A stretch of DNA of 7,715 bases from positions 1 to 7,715 of the forward strand of contig JAUVAJ010000067.1 in the NCBI GenBank assembly GCA_030591795.1, given 5' to 3'. This document shows positions 1 to 5,988 of the stretch, piece after piece. Each line of letters starts with the position of its first letter. Within the stretch, counting starts at the first letter, position 1. The stretch is from Desulfuromonadales bacterium (GTDB lineage Bacteria > Desulfobacterota > Desulfuromonadia > Desulfuromonadales > UBA2294). The translations under genes and the position numbers were made by a program. The notes under the pieces were generated by a model that saw nothing but the letters and a program-made list of their open reading frames with translations, was not told the origin of the DNA and ran no database searches.

Positions 1-1100
1 CACGCTACGACAATGCAGGAGATAAGGCCGAGGATGGCGGAATAGCCTGGTGAGTAGCCATAAAGCATAAAGATATTAATCACGATCAGCGGGAGGGTGT
101 AGTACCACTCAGCTTTGAAAATTTCCCAGGCACTGTGTTCGGATTTTTCGCCGACGATATTCATTTTCTTGGCTTCATAATGAACCATAACAAACACACT
201 GAAAAAATACATAAGCGCCGGGAACAGAGCGACGAGCATGATCCGTGAATAAGGTTCACCAGTCAGCTCGGCCATGATAAAGCCGCCAGCACCCATGATC
301 GGCGGCATGAACATACCGCCAATTGATGCAGCCGGCTCAATACCGCCAGCTATATGCGGTTTAAAGCCAGCTTTTTTCATCATCGGAATGGTAAACGCTC
401 CGGTCGAGACAACATTGGCGATGGCACTGCCAGAAATGGAGCCAAACAAGCCGGAGGCGATAACTGCAACTTTAGCCGGTCCACCAATTTTGTGGCCGAC
501 AGCGGCCAAGGGGAAGTCGATAAAAAACTTCTGGGCGCCGCACTTTTCCAGAAAGGCGCCGAACAGGACAAACAGCAGAATATACGTGGCCAGAACATTG
601 GCCATAATGCCGAAAATGCCGTCGCTTTTATAAAAAATTGAGACACAAAGTTCGGGAAAGCTTGCGCCGGCGTGTGAGATCAGGTCTGGCATGTAGTCGC
701 CGTAGACGCCATAGGCGAGCATTACGACGCCGATAACAACAAAGATGTTGCCAACCACACGACGGGCCAATTCGATACTGACTAGAACTCCGGCGATAGC
801 CATAACCGTATCCAGAGTTGTTTCGATACCGGTGCGGTAGTTGATCGCTTCAAAATTGTACATCCAATAGCTGATGGTCACTATTGATATTAGAATTAAA
901 AGATAGTCAACAACCCGAAGCAGAGTAGATTTAGACTTGTACAGCAGGAATACCAGTACATAAGTAATAATTACATAAACGCCACGATGGTACTGGGTGG
1001 CAGCCGGGGAAATTACTGCAGCATAAGAGTAAAATAACAGCAGGATTAGAGCGCAGACATCAAATACTATTTGTTCAAATCGTTTTAATTCGCTATACAC
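1..1100 (-). CDS. TRAP transporter fused permease (DctQ-DctM type, 4TM/12TM), 3' end outside window
   Basis: This is the inner-membrane permease of a TRAP transporter, which uses an ion gradient to import a solute delivered by a periplasmic receptor. Reading the minus strand from 1100 gives 366 uninterrupted codons running off the left edge. The start is GTG at 1100-1098, with GAGG (1110-1107) six bases upstream. A TAA stop lies in frame 24 bases upstream with no other start codon between, so the start is well fixed. Residues 1-125 form several hydrophobic helices resembling a fused small (DctQ-like) subunit. The DctM-like core follows, with conserved stretches GSISGSAIANV (220-230), TGAFTIPMMKKAG (233-245), EPAASIGGMFMPPIMGAG (255-272) and FIMAELTGEPY (274-284). 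These match the 4TM/12TM fusion class that pairs with TAXI receptors, in keeping with the receptor gene just upstream. Family members are usually over 600 residues, so roughly the C-terminal 40% is missing. Substrate is unknown. Confidence 0.93.
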   Translation of the reverse strand, partial: MYSELKRFEQIVFDVCALILLLFYSYAAVISPAATQYHRGVYVIITYVLVFLLYKSKSTLLRVVDYLLILISIVTISYWMYNFEAINYRTGIETTLDTVMAIAGVLVSIELARRVVGNIFVVIGVVMLAYGVYGDYMPDLISHAGASFPELCVSIFYKSDGIFGIMANVLATYILLFVLFGAFLEKCGAQKFFIDFPLAAVGHKIGGPAKVAVIASGLFGSISGSAIANVVSTGAFTIPMMKKAGFKPHIAGGIEPAASIGGMFMPPIMGAGGFIMAELTGEPYSRIMLVALFPALMYFFSVFVMVHYEAKKMNIVGEKSEHSAWEIFKAEWYYTLPLIVINIFMLYGYSPGYSAILGLISCIVVA

Positions 1101-1210
1101 GGAAAACCTCGGGTTGGTTGAAGATTATTGTAAAACAAATCAGGAGCACGGAACAAAGAATAAAATGTATATGCACTTATTCGCTGTTACCTGCTCCCAT
1201 TCAGCTATGC

Positions 1211-1251
1211 TTAAAATTCGGGACAGGGCACTGAAGCACCCTGTCCCGAAT
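1211..1251 (-). terminator. Hairpin with short U-run between receptor and permease genes (attenuator-like)
   Basis: A perfect 13-bp inverted repeat pairs 1216-1228 with 1239-1251 around a 10-base loop. The core arm is CGGGACAGGG. Read on the minus strand, the stem is followed directly by TTTTAA (1216-1211), whereas the plus-strand side has no T run. It therefore fits a Rho-independent-like terminator or RNA-stabilising stem for the TAXI receptor transcript, 22 bases beyond its stop codon. The U-run is short, so partial read-through into the permease is likely. That would yield more receptor than permease, as is common for binding-protein transporters. Confidence 0.7.
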
Positions 1252-1272
1252 GGGCAATTATCAGAGAAGGGC

Positions 1273-2232
1273 TTAGAGGACGCCTTTCTCCTTCCAGAAC
1301 TTGATTGCGCCTGGGTGCAACGGCGTTACGATGCCATCAACACCTTTTGCAACTGCCATGGCTTTAAAGGTCTTTTTCTGGGCAACCATGTGCGCCAGGC
1401 CTTTGTCAGTAAAGATTGCTGTGAGGAGGTCGTAGACGACCTTGTCAGAAACATTCTTGTTGGCAACCCAAAGGGCTGAATCCTGGAATGCCGGAGTGTC
1501 AACGTCTACACCTTTGTAGGTGCCGGCCGGAACAGTCAGCTTGGAGAAGTAGGGGTACTTCTCGAAGAAGCCAGAGGCCTCTGCATCAGCGCCCAGATTA
1601 ACCAACTCGATATCGTTGGTTTGGGCGGCCATGATTACAGCACCTGATGGGAACGCGGTGAAGAGCCAGAATGCGTCAAGCTGGTTGTTGCCGAAAGCTG
1701 CTGCTGCGTCATTGTAACCCATGGCATTGCGCTCGATCTTGTCCCAGACGCCCAGGTGGTTGAAGAAGAGGTCGCAGTTGGCAAAAGCACCGGAGCCGGC
1801 ATTGCCGACGCCTACTTTTTTGCCGGCCAGATCTTTAACCGATTTAATGCCGGAGCCCTTGCGGACAACCAGCTGTGCCGGAGCGCCGTAAAGAAAAGCG
1901 ACCGCGCGTACGTCGGTATACTTCGTTGGGTCATTTTTCATCATGCCGTTAGCGCCAAGATAAACATGTCCGGAGTAGACCGTTGAGAAATCCATTTTAC
2001 CGGAGTTAGTCTTGCGCAGATTTTCGACCGAACCAGCAGATGATTGGGCCTTAACGGTGAACCCTTCCATCGCTTTAACCGGCTTATAAACCTGGATAGC
2101 GTTAGCTACTGTTTGAAAAGTGCCACCAGCCGGACCGCCACCGAAGACGATACGATCTTTGGCTAGAGCCGGAGCGGCCAGGGCGATAGCTGCCATGACA
2201 ACCAACGAAAGAACTTTGTTGAACTTTTTCAT
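1273..2232 (-). CDS. TRAP transporter solute receptor, TAXI family (periplasmic)
   Basis: This is the periplasmic solute-binding protein that captures a substrate and hands it to the TRAP permease encoded downstream. The 319-residue product opens with a signal peptide: MKKFNK, then a hydrophobic stretch, then ALA before KD, giving likely cleavage after residue 24. The mature part shows TAXI hallmarks: FGGGPAGGTF near residues 30-39, GKKVGVGNAGSGAF (137-150) in place of the usual G-x-PGSG motif, and a C-terminal PLHPGAIKFWKEKG (304-317). About 320 residues is normal for the family. The ATG at 2232 is supported by AAGGAG (2246-2241), eight bases upstream. The gene is divergent from ispE and first in an operon with the permease. 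A sigma-54-like element about 100 bp upstream suggests activator-dependent expression. TAXI ligands vary (glutamate, other carboxylates), so no substrate is assigned. Confidence 0.95.
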   Translation of the reverse strand: MKKFNKVLSLVVMAAIALAAPALAKDRIVFGGGPAGGTFQTVANAIQVYKPVKAMEGFTVKAQSSAGSVENLRKTNSGKMDFSTVYSGHVYLGANGMMKNDPTKYTDVRAVAFLYGAPAQLVVRKGSGIKSVKDLAGKKVGVGNAGSGAFANCDLFFNHLGVWDKIERNAMGYNDAAAAFGNNQLDAFWLFTAFPSGAVIMAAQTNDIELVNLGADAEASGFFEKYPYFSKLTVPAGTYKGVDVDTPAFQDSALWVANKNVSDKVVYDLLTAIFTDKGLAHMVAQKKTFKAMAVAKGVDGIVTPLHPGAIKFWKEKGVL

Positions 2233-2309
2233 CTTTTATTCTCCTTGTTGTGAGTGGTTATGCTGCTTAAAACACCTGTGTCAATGAAAGTTAAAACAAT
2301 GTTTTGAGT

Positions 2310-2323
2310 CTAGATGTATCTAG
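2310..2323. promoter_or_regulatory. 14-bp palindrome CTAGAT-GT-ATCTAG at predicted TRAP transcript start
   Basis: Two perfect 6-bp arms (CTAGAT and ATCTAG) flank a 2-base centre. The site overlaps the start of transcription predicted from the sigma-54-like element and lies about 80 bp upstream of the receptor ATG. The symmetry fits a dimeric repressor operator. Chance is possible, and no family can be named from this sequence. Confidence 0.3.
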
Positions 2324-2331
2324 TCCACAAG

Positions 2332-2347
2332 AGCAATAGAGATGCCA
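2332..2347 (-). promoter_or_regulatory. Candidate sigma-54 (-24/-12) promoter for the TRAP operon
   Basis: On the minus strand, positions 2347 to 2332 read TGGCATCTCTATTGCT. Against the sigma-54 consensus TGGCACG-N4-TTGCW it keeps TGGCA and TTGCT with the exact GG-to-GC spacing that this sigma factor requires, and differs only at the two weaker positions C6 and G7. The predicted start of transcription is near 2321, giving a leader of roughly 90 bases before the receptor ATG. TRAP and dicarboxylate uptake genes are often under sigma-54 with an enhancer-binding activator. The call is from pattern only. Confidence 0.55.
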
Positions 2348-2397
2348 AGAGGAGAAAGTGCCCGAAAATATCCGTAGATATTCAGTTTGACAGAGCT

Positions 2398-2426
2398 TTT
2401 ACAGGTGTCAAGCAGGATAATATACA
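2398..2426 (+). promoter_or_regulatory. Candidate sigma-70 promoter, distal, toward ispE
   Basis: TTTACA (2398-2403) and TATACA (2421-2426) are separated by exactly 17 bases; each hexamer is close to consensus. A transcript from here would begin near 2433 and run about 200 bases before the ispE start codon. It could be a second ispE promoter with a long leader or the promoter of a small RNA. No good terminator was found before 2552, so a separate small RNA is not supported. Confidence 0.4.
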
Positions 2427-2440
2427 TGTCGATTGCAGAT

Positions 2441-2521
2441 TGGCTTGGCGAAAACCAGCCAGTGTGGAGCGTAACTGGCGAATAATGGCCAGATTTCGAC
2501 TGTTGGACTGGGTAGAACCAG
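2441..2521. repeat. Cluster of short inverted repeats (possible activator sites)
   Basis: Three small inverted repeats occur in a row: TGGCT-N11-AGCCA (2441-2461), CTGGC-N8-GCCAG (2475-2492) and CTGG-N6-CCAG (2508-2521). Relative to the transcription start predicted from the sigma-54-like element (near 2321), they lie about 120-200 bp upstream, the usual range for enhancer sites of sigma-54 activators. They share the TGG/CCA theme but are not identical, and could equally be hairpins in a plus-strand leader RNA. Confidence 0.3.
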
Positions 2522-2551
2522 GTTTGGTGGCTAACTATATGCGGTGAAGAG

Positions 2552-2580
2552 TTGACAGGCTTCTGTGCTTCTTCTATGTA
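2552..2580 (+). promoter_or_regulatory. Sigma-70 promoter for ispE
   Basis: A perfect -35 hexamer TTGACA (2552-2557) lies 17 bases before TATGTA (2575-2580), which keeps four of six -10 positions. Transcription would start near 2587, leaving a leader of about 50 bases before the ispE ATG. An 8-bp inverted repeat, GACAGGCT (2554-2561) with AGCCTGTC (2592-2599), brackets the promoter from the -35 box to just past the start point and might be an operator. This is the best promoter match in the window. Confidence 0.7.
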
Positions 2581-2638
2581 TACATCCAGGCAGCCTGTCC
2601 ATGGTAAGTCCGACAGACTGCTAGGAAGGAGATTTTTA

Positions 2639-3490
2639 ATGCAGAAAGTTTTTCTGGCTCCGGCTAAAATCAACCCGTTATTATATGTTCTCGGGAAGCG
2701 GGCGGATGGCTATCATGATCTTGCCATGCTGATGCAGACAGTGACTCTGTTTGATCAAATCGTCCTGACGATTAAACCGGGAAATAATATCCGGACGATT
2801 TGTCCGGGAGTCGACCTTGCGGATGGTGCCGATAATATTGCCGCTGATGCCGCACGGGCTTTGCTGGGTCGTGCCGGCCAGTCGTATGATGTGTTTATCG
2901 AAATTGATAAGCAGATTCCGGTCGCGGCCGGACTTGGTGGTGGCTCATCGAATGCCGCCACCGTGTTGACCGGGTTGAATGAGCTGTGCGGATTCGCCTT
3001 CGAACGTGAAGAGTTAATGCAGCTCGGCAGTCAACTCGGGGCTGACGTGCCATTTTTTATTTACGGCCAGACAGCATGGGCGACAGGGGTTGGCGACAGA
3101 CTGGAGCCGGTCAGTAAAATGCCGCATGTTTGGTATGTTTTGGTCAACCCGGGAGTCGCGGTTTCCACGGCCTGGGTTTATGGAAATTTGGTCTTGACAT
3201 CGCATGGTGATCTGTCTAAACTGCGCAGGTTTCCCAAGACGGTTGAGGAACAGGTGCGCCTACTCCACAACGACCTCGAAAGCGTCACCATGACACACTA
3301 TCCGGTGCTGGCCGAAGTCAAGCAGCAACTGGTTAGTCAGGGCGCGTTAGGTACACTGATGTCGGGCAGCGGCTCGACGGTGTTTGGTCTGTTTTTGGAT
3401 GAGGCTGCAGCCAGGTCGGCAGCAGCCCGACTGGATGGAAAATTTGGATGGCGGGCTTATGCGGTTCGTCCTCTCGACCATGATAATTGA
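2639..3490 (+). CDS. ispE: 4-diphosphocytidyl-2-C-methyl-D-erythritol kinase (IspE)
   Basis: IspE is the cytosolic GHMP-family kinase that phosphorylates CDP-methylerythritol with ATP in the MEP route to isoprenoids. The 283-residue length is typical. Visible motifs are the N-terminal APAKIN (7-12, with Lys10 of the active site), RADGYHDL (21-28), the glycine-rich ATP loop IPVAAGLGGGSSNAA (93-107), LGADVPFF (133-140, catalytic Asp136) and the C-terminal GTLMSGSGSTVFG (238-250). The ATG at 2639 is chosen because AAGGAG (2626-2631) lies seven bases before it and the protein then starts at the family's usual point. A longer reading from a TTG at 2552 would begin inside the -35 box of the promoter. 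Residue 13 is Pro (KINP), where a Leu is usual. A tRNA gene begins 5 bp after the stop, so the two are surely co-transcribed. Confidence 0.97.
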   Translation: MQKVFLAPAKINPLLYVLGKRADGYHDLAMLMQTVTLFDQIVLTIKPGNNIRTICPGVDLADGADNIAADAARALLGRAGQSYDVFIEIDKQIPVAAGLGGGSSNAATVLTGLNELCGFAFEREELMQLGSQLGADVPFFIYGQTAWATGVGDRLEPVSKMPHVWYVLVNPGVAVSTAWVYGNLVLTSHGDLSKLRRFPKTVEEQVRLLHNDLESVTMTHYPVLAEVKQQLVSQGALGTLMSGSGSTVFGLFLDEAAARSAAARLDGKFGWRAYAVRPLDHDN

Positions 3491-3495
3491 TTTGT

Positions 3496-3570
3496 TGGGG
3501 CGTCGCCAAGCGGTAAGGCAACGGGTTTTGATCCCGTCATGCGCAGGTTCGATCCCTGCCGCCCCAACCA
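3496..3570 (+). tRNA. tRNA-Gln (anticodon TTG)
   Basis: The 75-base sequence folds as a full cloverleaf. The acceptor stem TGGGGCG (3496-3502) pairs with CGCCCCA (3560-3566). The D stem GCC/GGC (3505-3507 with 3517-3519) encloses a loop with GG. The anticodon stem ACGGG/CCCGT (3521-3525 with 3533-3537) carries loop TTTTGAT, placing anticodon TTG at 3528-3530, which reads CAA and, by wobble, CAG. The T stem GCAGG/CCTGC (3543-3547 with 3555-3559) carries loop TTCGATC. The discriminator is A3567 and the CCA end is encoded (3568-3570). It lies between ispE and prs and has no obvious promoter of its own in the 5-bp gap, so it is probably processed from the ispE transcript. Confidence 0.98.
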
Positions 3571-3631
3571 CTTTTAATTAATATGGCACCGATTGCTGGA
3601 TGTATGGGTGCTGATGTTGTGTCTGGTTTGA

Positions 3632-3664
3632 GGGGCAGGTCGTGACGTCGTCACAGCCTGCCCC
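3632..3664 (+). other. Strong hairpin between tRNA-Gln and prs
   Basis: GGGGCAGG (3632-3639) pairs with CCTGCCCC (3657-3664), and inside it GTGAC (3642-3646) pairs with GTCAC (3650-3654) around a 3-base loop; only a 2-by-2 internal mismatch breaks the stem. The following bases are ACTTTCAC, not a real T run, so it is a poor Rho-independent terminator. It could be a partial attenuator, a processing or stability element separating the tRNA precursor from prs mRNA, or a protein-binding site (the inner part is a DNA palindrome). It ends 30 bases before the prs start codon. Confidence 0.55.
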
Positions 3665-3694
3665 ACTTTCACTCATAACTCACCTGGAGTCGAC

Positions 3695-4630
3695 GTGAAA
3701 AAGCTGAAAATATTTACTGGCAATGCCAACATCCCTCTGGCGCAGGAAATTTGCGACATTCTGGGTGTTCCTCTCGGCAAATCGACTGTCAAATCGTTTT
3801 CTGATGGTGAGATCATGGTTGAAATCGGTGAGAATGTTCGTGGCCGTGACGTGCATGTCATTCAATCAACCTGTGAACCGGCCAACGAAAACTTGATGGA
3901 ACTGCTGGTGATGATCGACGCATTAAAACGAGCTTCGGCGGCAACAATCACGGCAGTTATTCCGTATTTCGGCTACGCGCGTCAGGATCGCAAGGTTAAG
4001 CCACGTACCCCGATCACCAGCAAACTGGTGGCTGATCTGCTGACGACTGCTGGCGCGGACCGGGTTTTGACTATGGATCTGCATGCCGGCCAGATTCAGG
4101 GCTTCTTTAATATCCCGGTCGATCATTTGTACTCGGCACCGGTGTTACTTGAGGATATGAAGGATCGCTTCGAAGATGTTGTTGTCGTTTCGCCGGATGC
4201 TGGCGGTACTGAGCGTGCGCGCGCGTTTGCCAAGCGGCTTAATGCCGGCCTGGCGATTATCGATAAACGGCGCAGTGGGCCAAACGTCTCAGAGGTGATG
4301 CATGTTATCGGTGATATTGACGATCGGGTCTGTGTTATTATTGACGACATGATCGACACTGCCGGTACTTTGTGTCAGGCGGCGAAGGTTTTAAAAGAAA
4401 AAGGTGCACGGGCGGTTTATGCCTGCGCTGCTCATCCGGTTCTGTCCGGACCGGCTATTGACCGGATCAATGCCAGTGATCTGGAAGAAATTCTGGTGAC
4501 CAACACTATTCCGACTGAAGCCAAGCGTAAGGAATGTGTAAAGCTCAGATCTGTATCAGTGGCTGGCTTGTTGGCAGAAGCGATTCGAAGGATTTACGGC
4601 GACGAGTCAGTTAGTTCGCTGTTTGTATAG
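3695..4630 (+). CDS. prs: Ribose-phosphate pyrophosphokinase (PRPP synthetase)
   Basis: Prs transfers the pyrophosphate of ATP to ribose 5-phosphate, giving PRPP for purine, pyrimidine, histidine, tryptophan and NAD synthesis. The 311-residue product is full length for bacterial class I enzymes. Key parts are FSDGEI (35-40), [10 protein letters not shown] (91-100) of the ATP site followed by the flexible loop, [13 protein letters not shown] (126-138, with His130), [15 protein letters not shown] (165-179), KRR (191-193) and the PRPP-binding signature [12 protein letters not shown] (214-225). The C terminus SVSSLF is the usual ending. The start is GTG at 3695 with GGAG (3686-3689) five bases upstream, which makes the protein begin [12 protein letters not shown], as relatives do. 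It follows ispE and a tRNA, an order like the ispE-prs neighbourhood of many proteobacteria. No own promoter was convincing in the 124-bp gap. Confidence 0.98.
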   Translation: MKKLKIFTGNANIPLAQEICDILGVPLGKSTVKSFSDGEIMVEIGENVRGRDVHVIQSTCEPANENLMELLVMIDALKRASAATITAVIPYFGYARQDRKVKPRTPITSKLVADLLTTAGADRVLTMDLHAGQIQGFFNIPVDHLYSAPVLLEDMKDRFEDVVVVSPDAGGTERARAFAKRLNAGLAIIDKRRSGPNVSEVMHVIGDIDDRVCVIIDDMIDTAGTLCQAAKVLKEKGARAVYACAAHPVLSGPAIDRINASDLEEILVTNTIPTEAKRKECVKLRSVSVAGLLAEAIRRIYGDESVSSLFV

Positions 4631-4702
4631 GAATTACCAGTTTTCTACGCCAGTTAATCTGGTGCAGACAAAAGAATAGAAAAGATAACGGAGGAAAAAC
4701 TC

Positions 4703-5371
4703 ATGGCACAGTCGGAACTGCAAGTAACAGCACGCGAAACTGTTGGCAAAGGCGCTGCCCGTAGCTTGCGCCGTCAGGGTCTTGTCCCGGCGGTTGTATA
4801 CGGCAAAGGGATAGAATCCTGTAATATTACTCTTGACCCAAAGGCGTTGAAAACTGCCCTGGCGACGGAGGCAGGCCTGAACACGTTGATAGTTCTCAAG
4901 GGTAAGGGCTCTTTTGATGGGCAGACTGTTCTGCTCAAGGAGACCCAGTCGGATTCGATCAGGCGCGATCTGGAGCATGTCGATTTTCAGGTTGTTGACC
5001 TGACCAAAGAGACCAGCGTTATGGTTCCGGTCGTTACGATCGGTATTCCAGAAGGCGTGACGATGGGCGGCACCTTGTCGGTTGTCCGGCACGAGCTTGA
5101 AGTTCTCTGTTTGCCGACAGCTATTCCCAAGGCGATCGAGGTTGATGTTGCGGCACTGGATGTAGGCGATGTTATCCACGTTGCAGAGATTGAGGTGCCT
5201 GAAGGGGCGACGATCCCGTTTGATGTCAACTTCACCGTTGTCACCGTTGTCGGCCACGCTGCCGAAGAGGAAGACGAAGTCGAGGGTGATGAGGATGAGG
5301 ATGAAGAGGGTGTCGAAGGAGCAGAAAGTGCTGAAGGCGATGATGCAGCATCGGATGACAAAAAAGAGTAA
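4703..5371 (+). CDS. rplY: 50S ribosomal protein L25, long CTC/TL5 type with acidic tail
   Basis: L25/CTC binds 5S rRNA in the large ribosomal subunit; the long form is also known as a general stress protein. The product has 222 residues. Residues 5-92 form the L25 domain, with ARETVGKGAARSLRRQGLVPAVVYG (10-34) and DSIRRDLEHVDFQ (84-96). Residues about 98-184 form the TL5-like C-terminal beta domain (VPEGATIPFDVNFTVV). From 188 to 222 the chain turns into a low-complexity acidic tail with 21 Asp/Glu in 35 residues. GGAGG (4690-4694) lies eight bases before the ATG. The 72-bp gap after prs shows only a weak CGCCAG/CTGGTG stem and no terminator, so co-transcription with prs is likely. The tail is encoded by a GA-rich run, which creates a long but meaningless serine-rich frame on the other strand. 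Confidence 0.97.
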   Translation: MAQSELQVTARETVGKGAARSLRRQGLVPAVVYGKGIESCNITLDPKALKTALATEAGLNTLIVLKGKGSFDGQTVLLKETQSDSIRRDLEHVDFQVVDLTKETSVMVPVVTIGIPEGVTMGGTLSVVRHELEVLCLPTAIPKAIEVDVAALDVGDVIHVAEIEVPEGATIPFDVNFTVVTVVGHAAEEEDEVEGDEDEDEEGVEGAESAEGDDAASDDKKE

Positions 5372-5389
5372 AGTTTACAGTGTCCTGAT

Positions 5390-5974
5390 ATGAAACTGGT
5401 CGTTGGATTGGGAAACCCTGGTGAACGTTATGCCGAAACCCGACATAATGTCGGGTTTCAGGTGGTCGAGCAATTGGCGGCCAGAGCCGGGATCAGCCTG
5501 AAGAAGAAAGGACACCAGTCCTTTTACGGTGTTGGACTATTGGCGGGACAGGAAGTCACCCTGTTACTGCCTCAGACGTTTATGAACTTAAGTGGAGCCA
5601 GCGTTGGTTCCGCATATCGATCCCTCGGTATTGCGCCGGGGGATTTGATTGTCATCCATGATGATATCGACCTCGATTTTGGGGTTATGAAGATCAAGTC
5701 TGGTGGTGGTCATGGCGGGCAAAACGGAATCCGGCATATTCGAGAAGTTCTCGGCACCGGTGATTTTGTTCGGGTCAAGGTAGGGATCGGCCGTCCATCT
5801 GGCGAAAGGGATGTGTCCGGTCATGTGCTCAGTCGTTTCAACGCAGCCGAGCGAAAAAAGCTGGATGATGTTCTGACCAGTGTTACAGATTCGGTTGAAA
5901 CTATTCTCGATAAAGGTGTTCTCGATGCGATGAATGCCTTTAATAACAAAAACTTTATTTTAAGTAACGAGTAA
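5390..5974 (+). CDS. pth: Peptidyl-tRNA hydrolase
   Basis: Pth cleaves the ester bond of peptidyl-tRNAs that drop off the ribosome, recycling tRNA. The 194-residue length is standard. The opening [11 protein letters not shown] fixes the start, and the active-site set is present: Asn9 (GNPG), His19 in ETRHNVGF, Asn66 in TFMNLSG, Asp91 in IHDDIDL and Asn112 in GGGHGGQNG. The last motif has Gln111 where many relatives have His. The ATG sits 18 bp after the rplY stop and has no clear Shine-Dalgarno sequence (the preceding bases are GTGTCCTGAT), so its translation probably depends on coupling to rplY. Neighbouring rplY and pth is a common pairing and both serve translation. Confidence 0.98.
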   Translation: MKLVVGLGNPGERYAETRHNVGFQVVEQLAARAGISLKKKGHQSFYGVGLLAGQEVTLLLPQTFMNLSGASVGSAYRSLGIAPGDLIVIHDDIDLDFGVMKIKSGGGHGGQNGIRHIREVLGTGDFVRVKVGIGRPSGERDVSGHVLSRFNAAERKKLDDVLTSVTDSVETILDKGVLDAMNAFNNKNFILSNE

Positions 5975-5988
5975 GAGAGGAAGAGAAG

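Larger units (their letters stand above)
2233..2638. other. Divergent intergenic control region between TAXI receptor gene and ispE
   Basis: About 400 bp lie between two divergent start codons without a convincing gene. Two open frames cross it, one on each strand, but neither has a Shine-Dalgarno sequence or a recognisable product. The region holds a sigma-54-like promoter toward the receptor gene, two sigma-70-like promoters toward ispE, a 14-bp palindrome (2310-2323) and several short GGC/GCC inverted repeats (2441-2521). It is somewhat richer in A+T than the flanking genes at its receptor-proximal end. No tRNA or known riboswitch was recognised. Confidence 0.7.

Noticed and set aside
1114..1479. 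121-codon plus-strand open frame crossing the TRAP intergenic hairpin
   Set aside because: It overlaps the 3' end of the receptor gene in antisense, has no ribosome binding site, and crosses the terminator-like stem.
2257..2284. TTGACA-16-CATAAC on the minus strand as a sigma-70 promoter for the receptor gene
   Set aside because: The -35 is perfect, but the -10 keeps only four of six positions, and the leader would start almost at the Shine-Dalgarno sequence. Possible as a second promoter but weaker than the sigma-54 candidate.
2314..2547. 77-codon plus-strand open frame between the TRAP operon and ispE
   Set aside because: No Shine-Dalgarno sequence, start codon inside a palindrome, no recognisable domain, and it overlaps promoter-like elements on both strands.
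2552..2638. 29-residue N-terminal extension of IspE from a TTG start
   Set aside because: The TTG is part of the -35 hexamer, the extension matches no IspE, and the ATG at 2639 has an ideal ribosome binding site.
2320..2673. 117-codon minus-strand open frame over the ispE upstream region
   Set aside because: It overlaps the ispE promoter and the true ispE start, has no ribosome binding site, and its composition resembles no known protein.
3584..3597. TGGCACCGATTGCT downstream of tRNA-Gln as a sigma-54 promoter for prs
   Set aside because: The GG-to-GC spacing is two bases too short, and this sigma factor does not tolerate spacing changes.
4634..5257. 207-codon minus-strand open frame opposite rplY
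   Set aside because: Shadow of the conserved rplY coding frame; no family resemblance.
4987..5361. Serine-rich minus-strand open frame
   Set aside because: It is the complement of the GA-rich codons that encode the acidic L25 tail.
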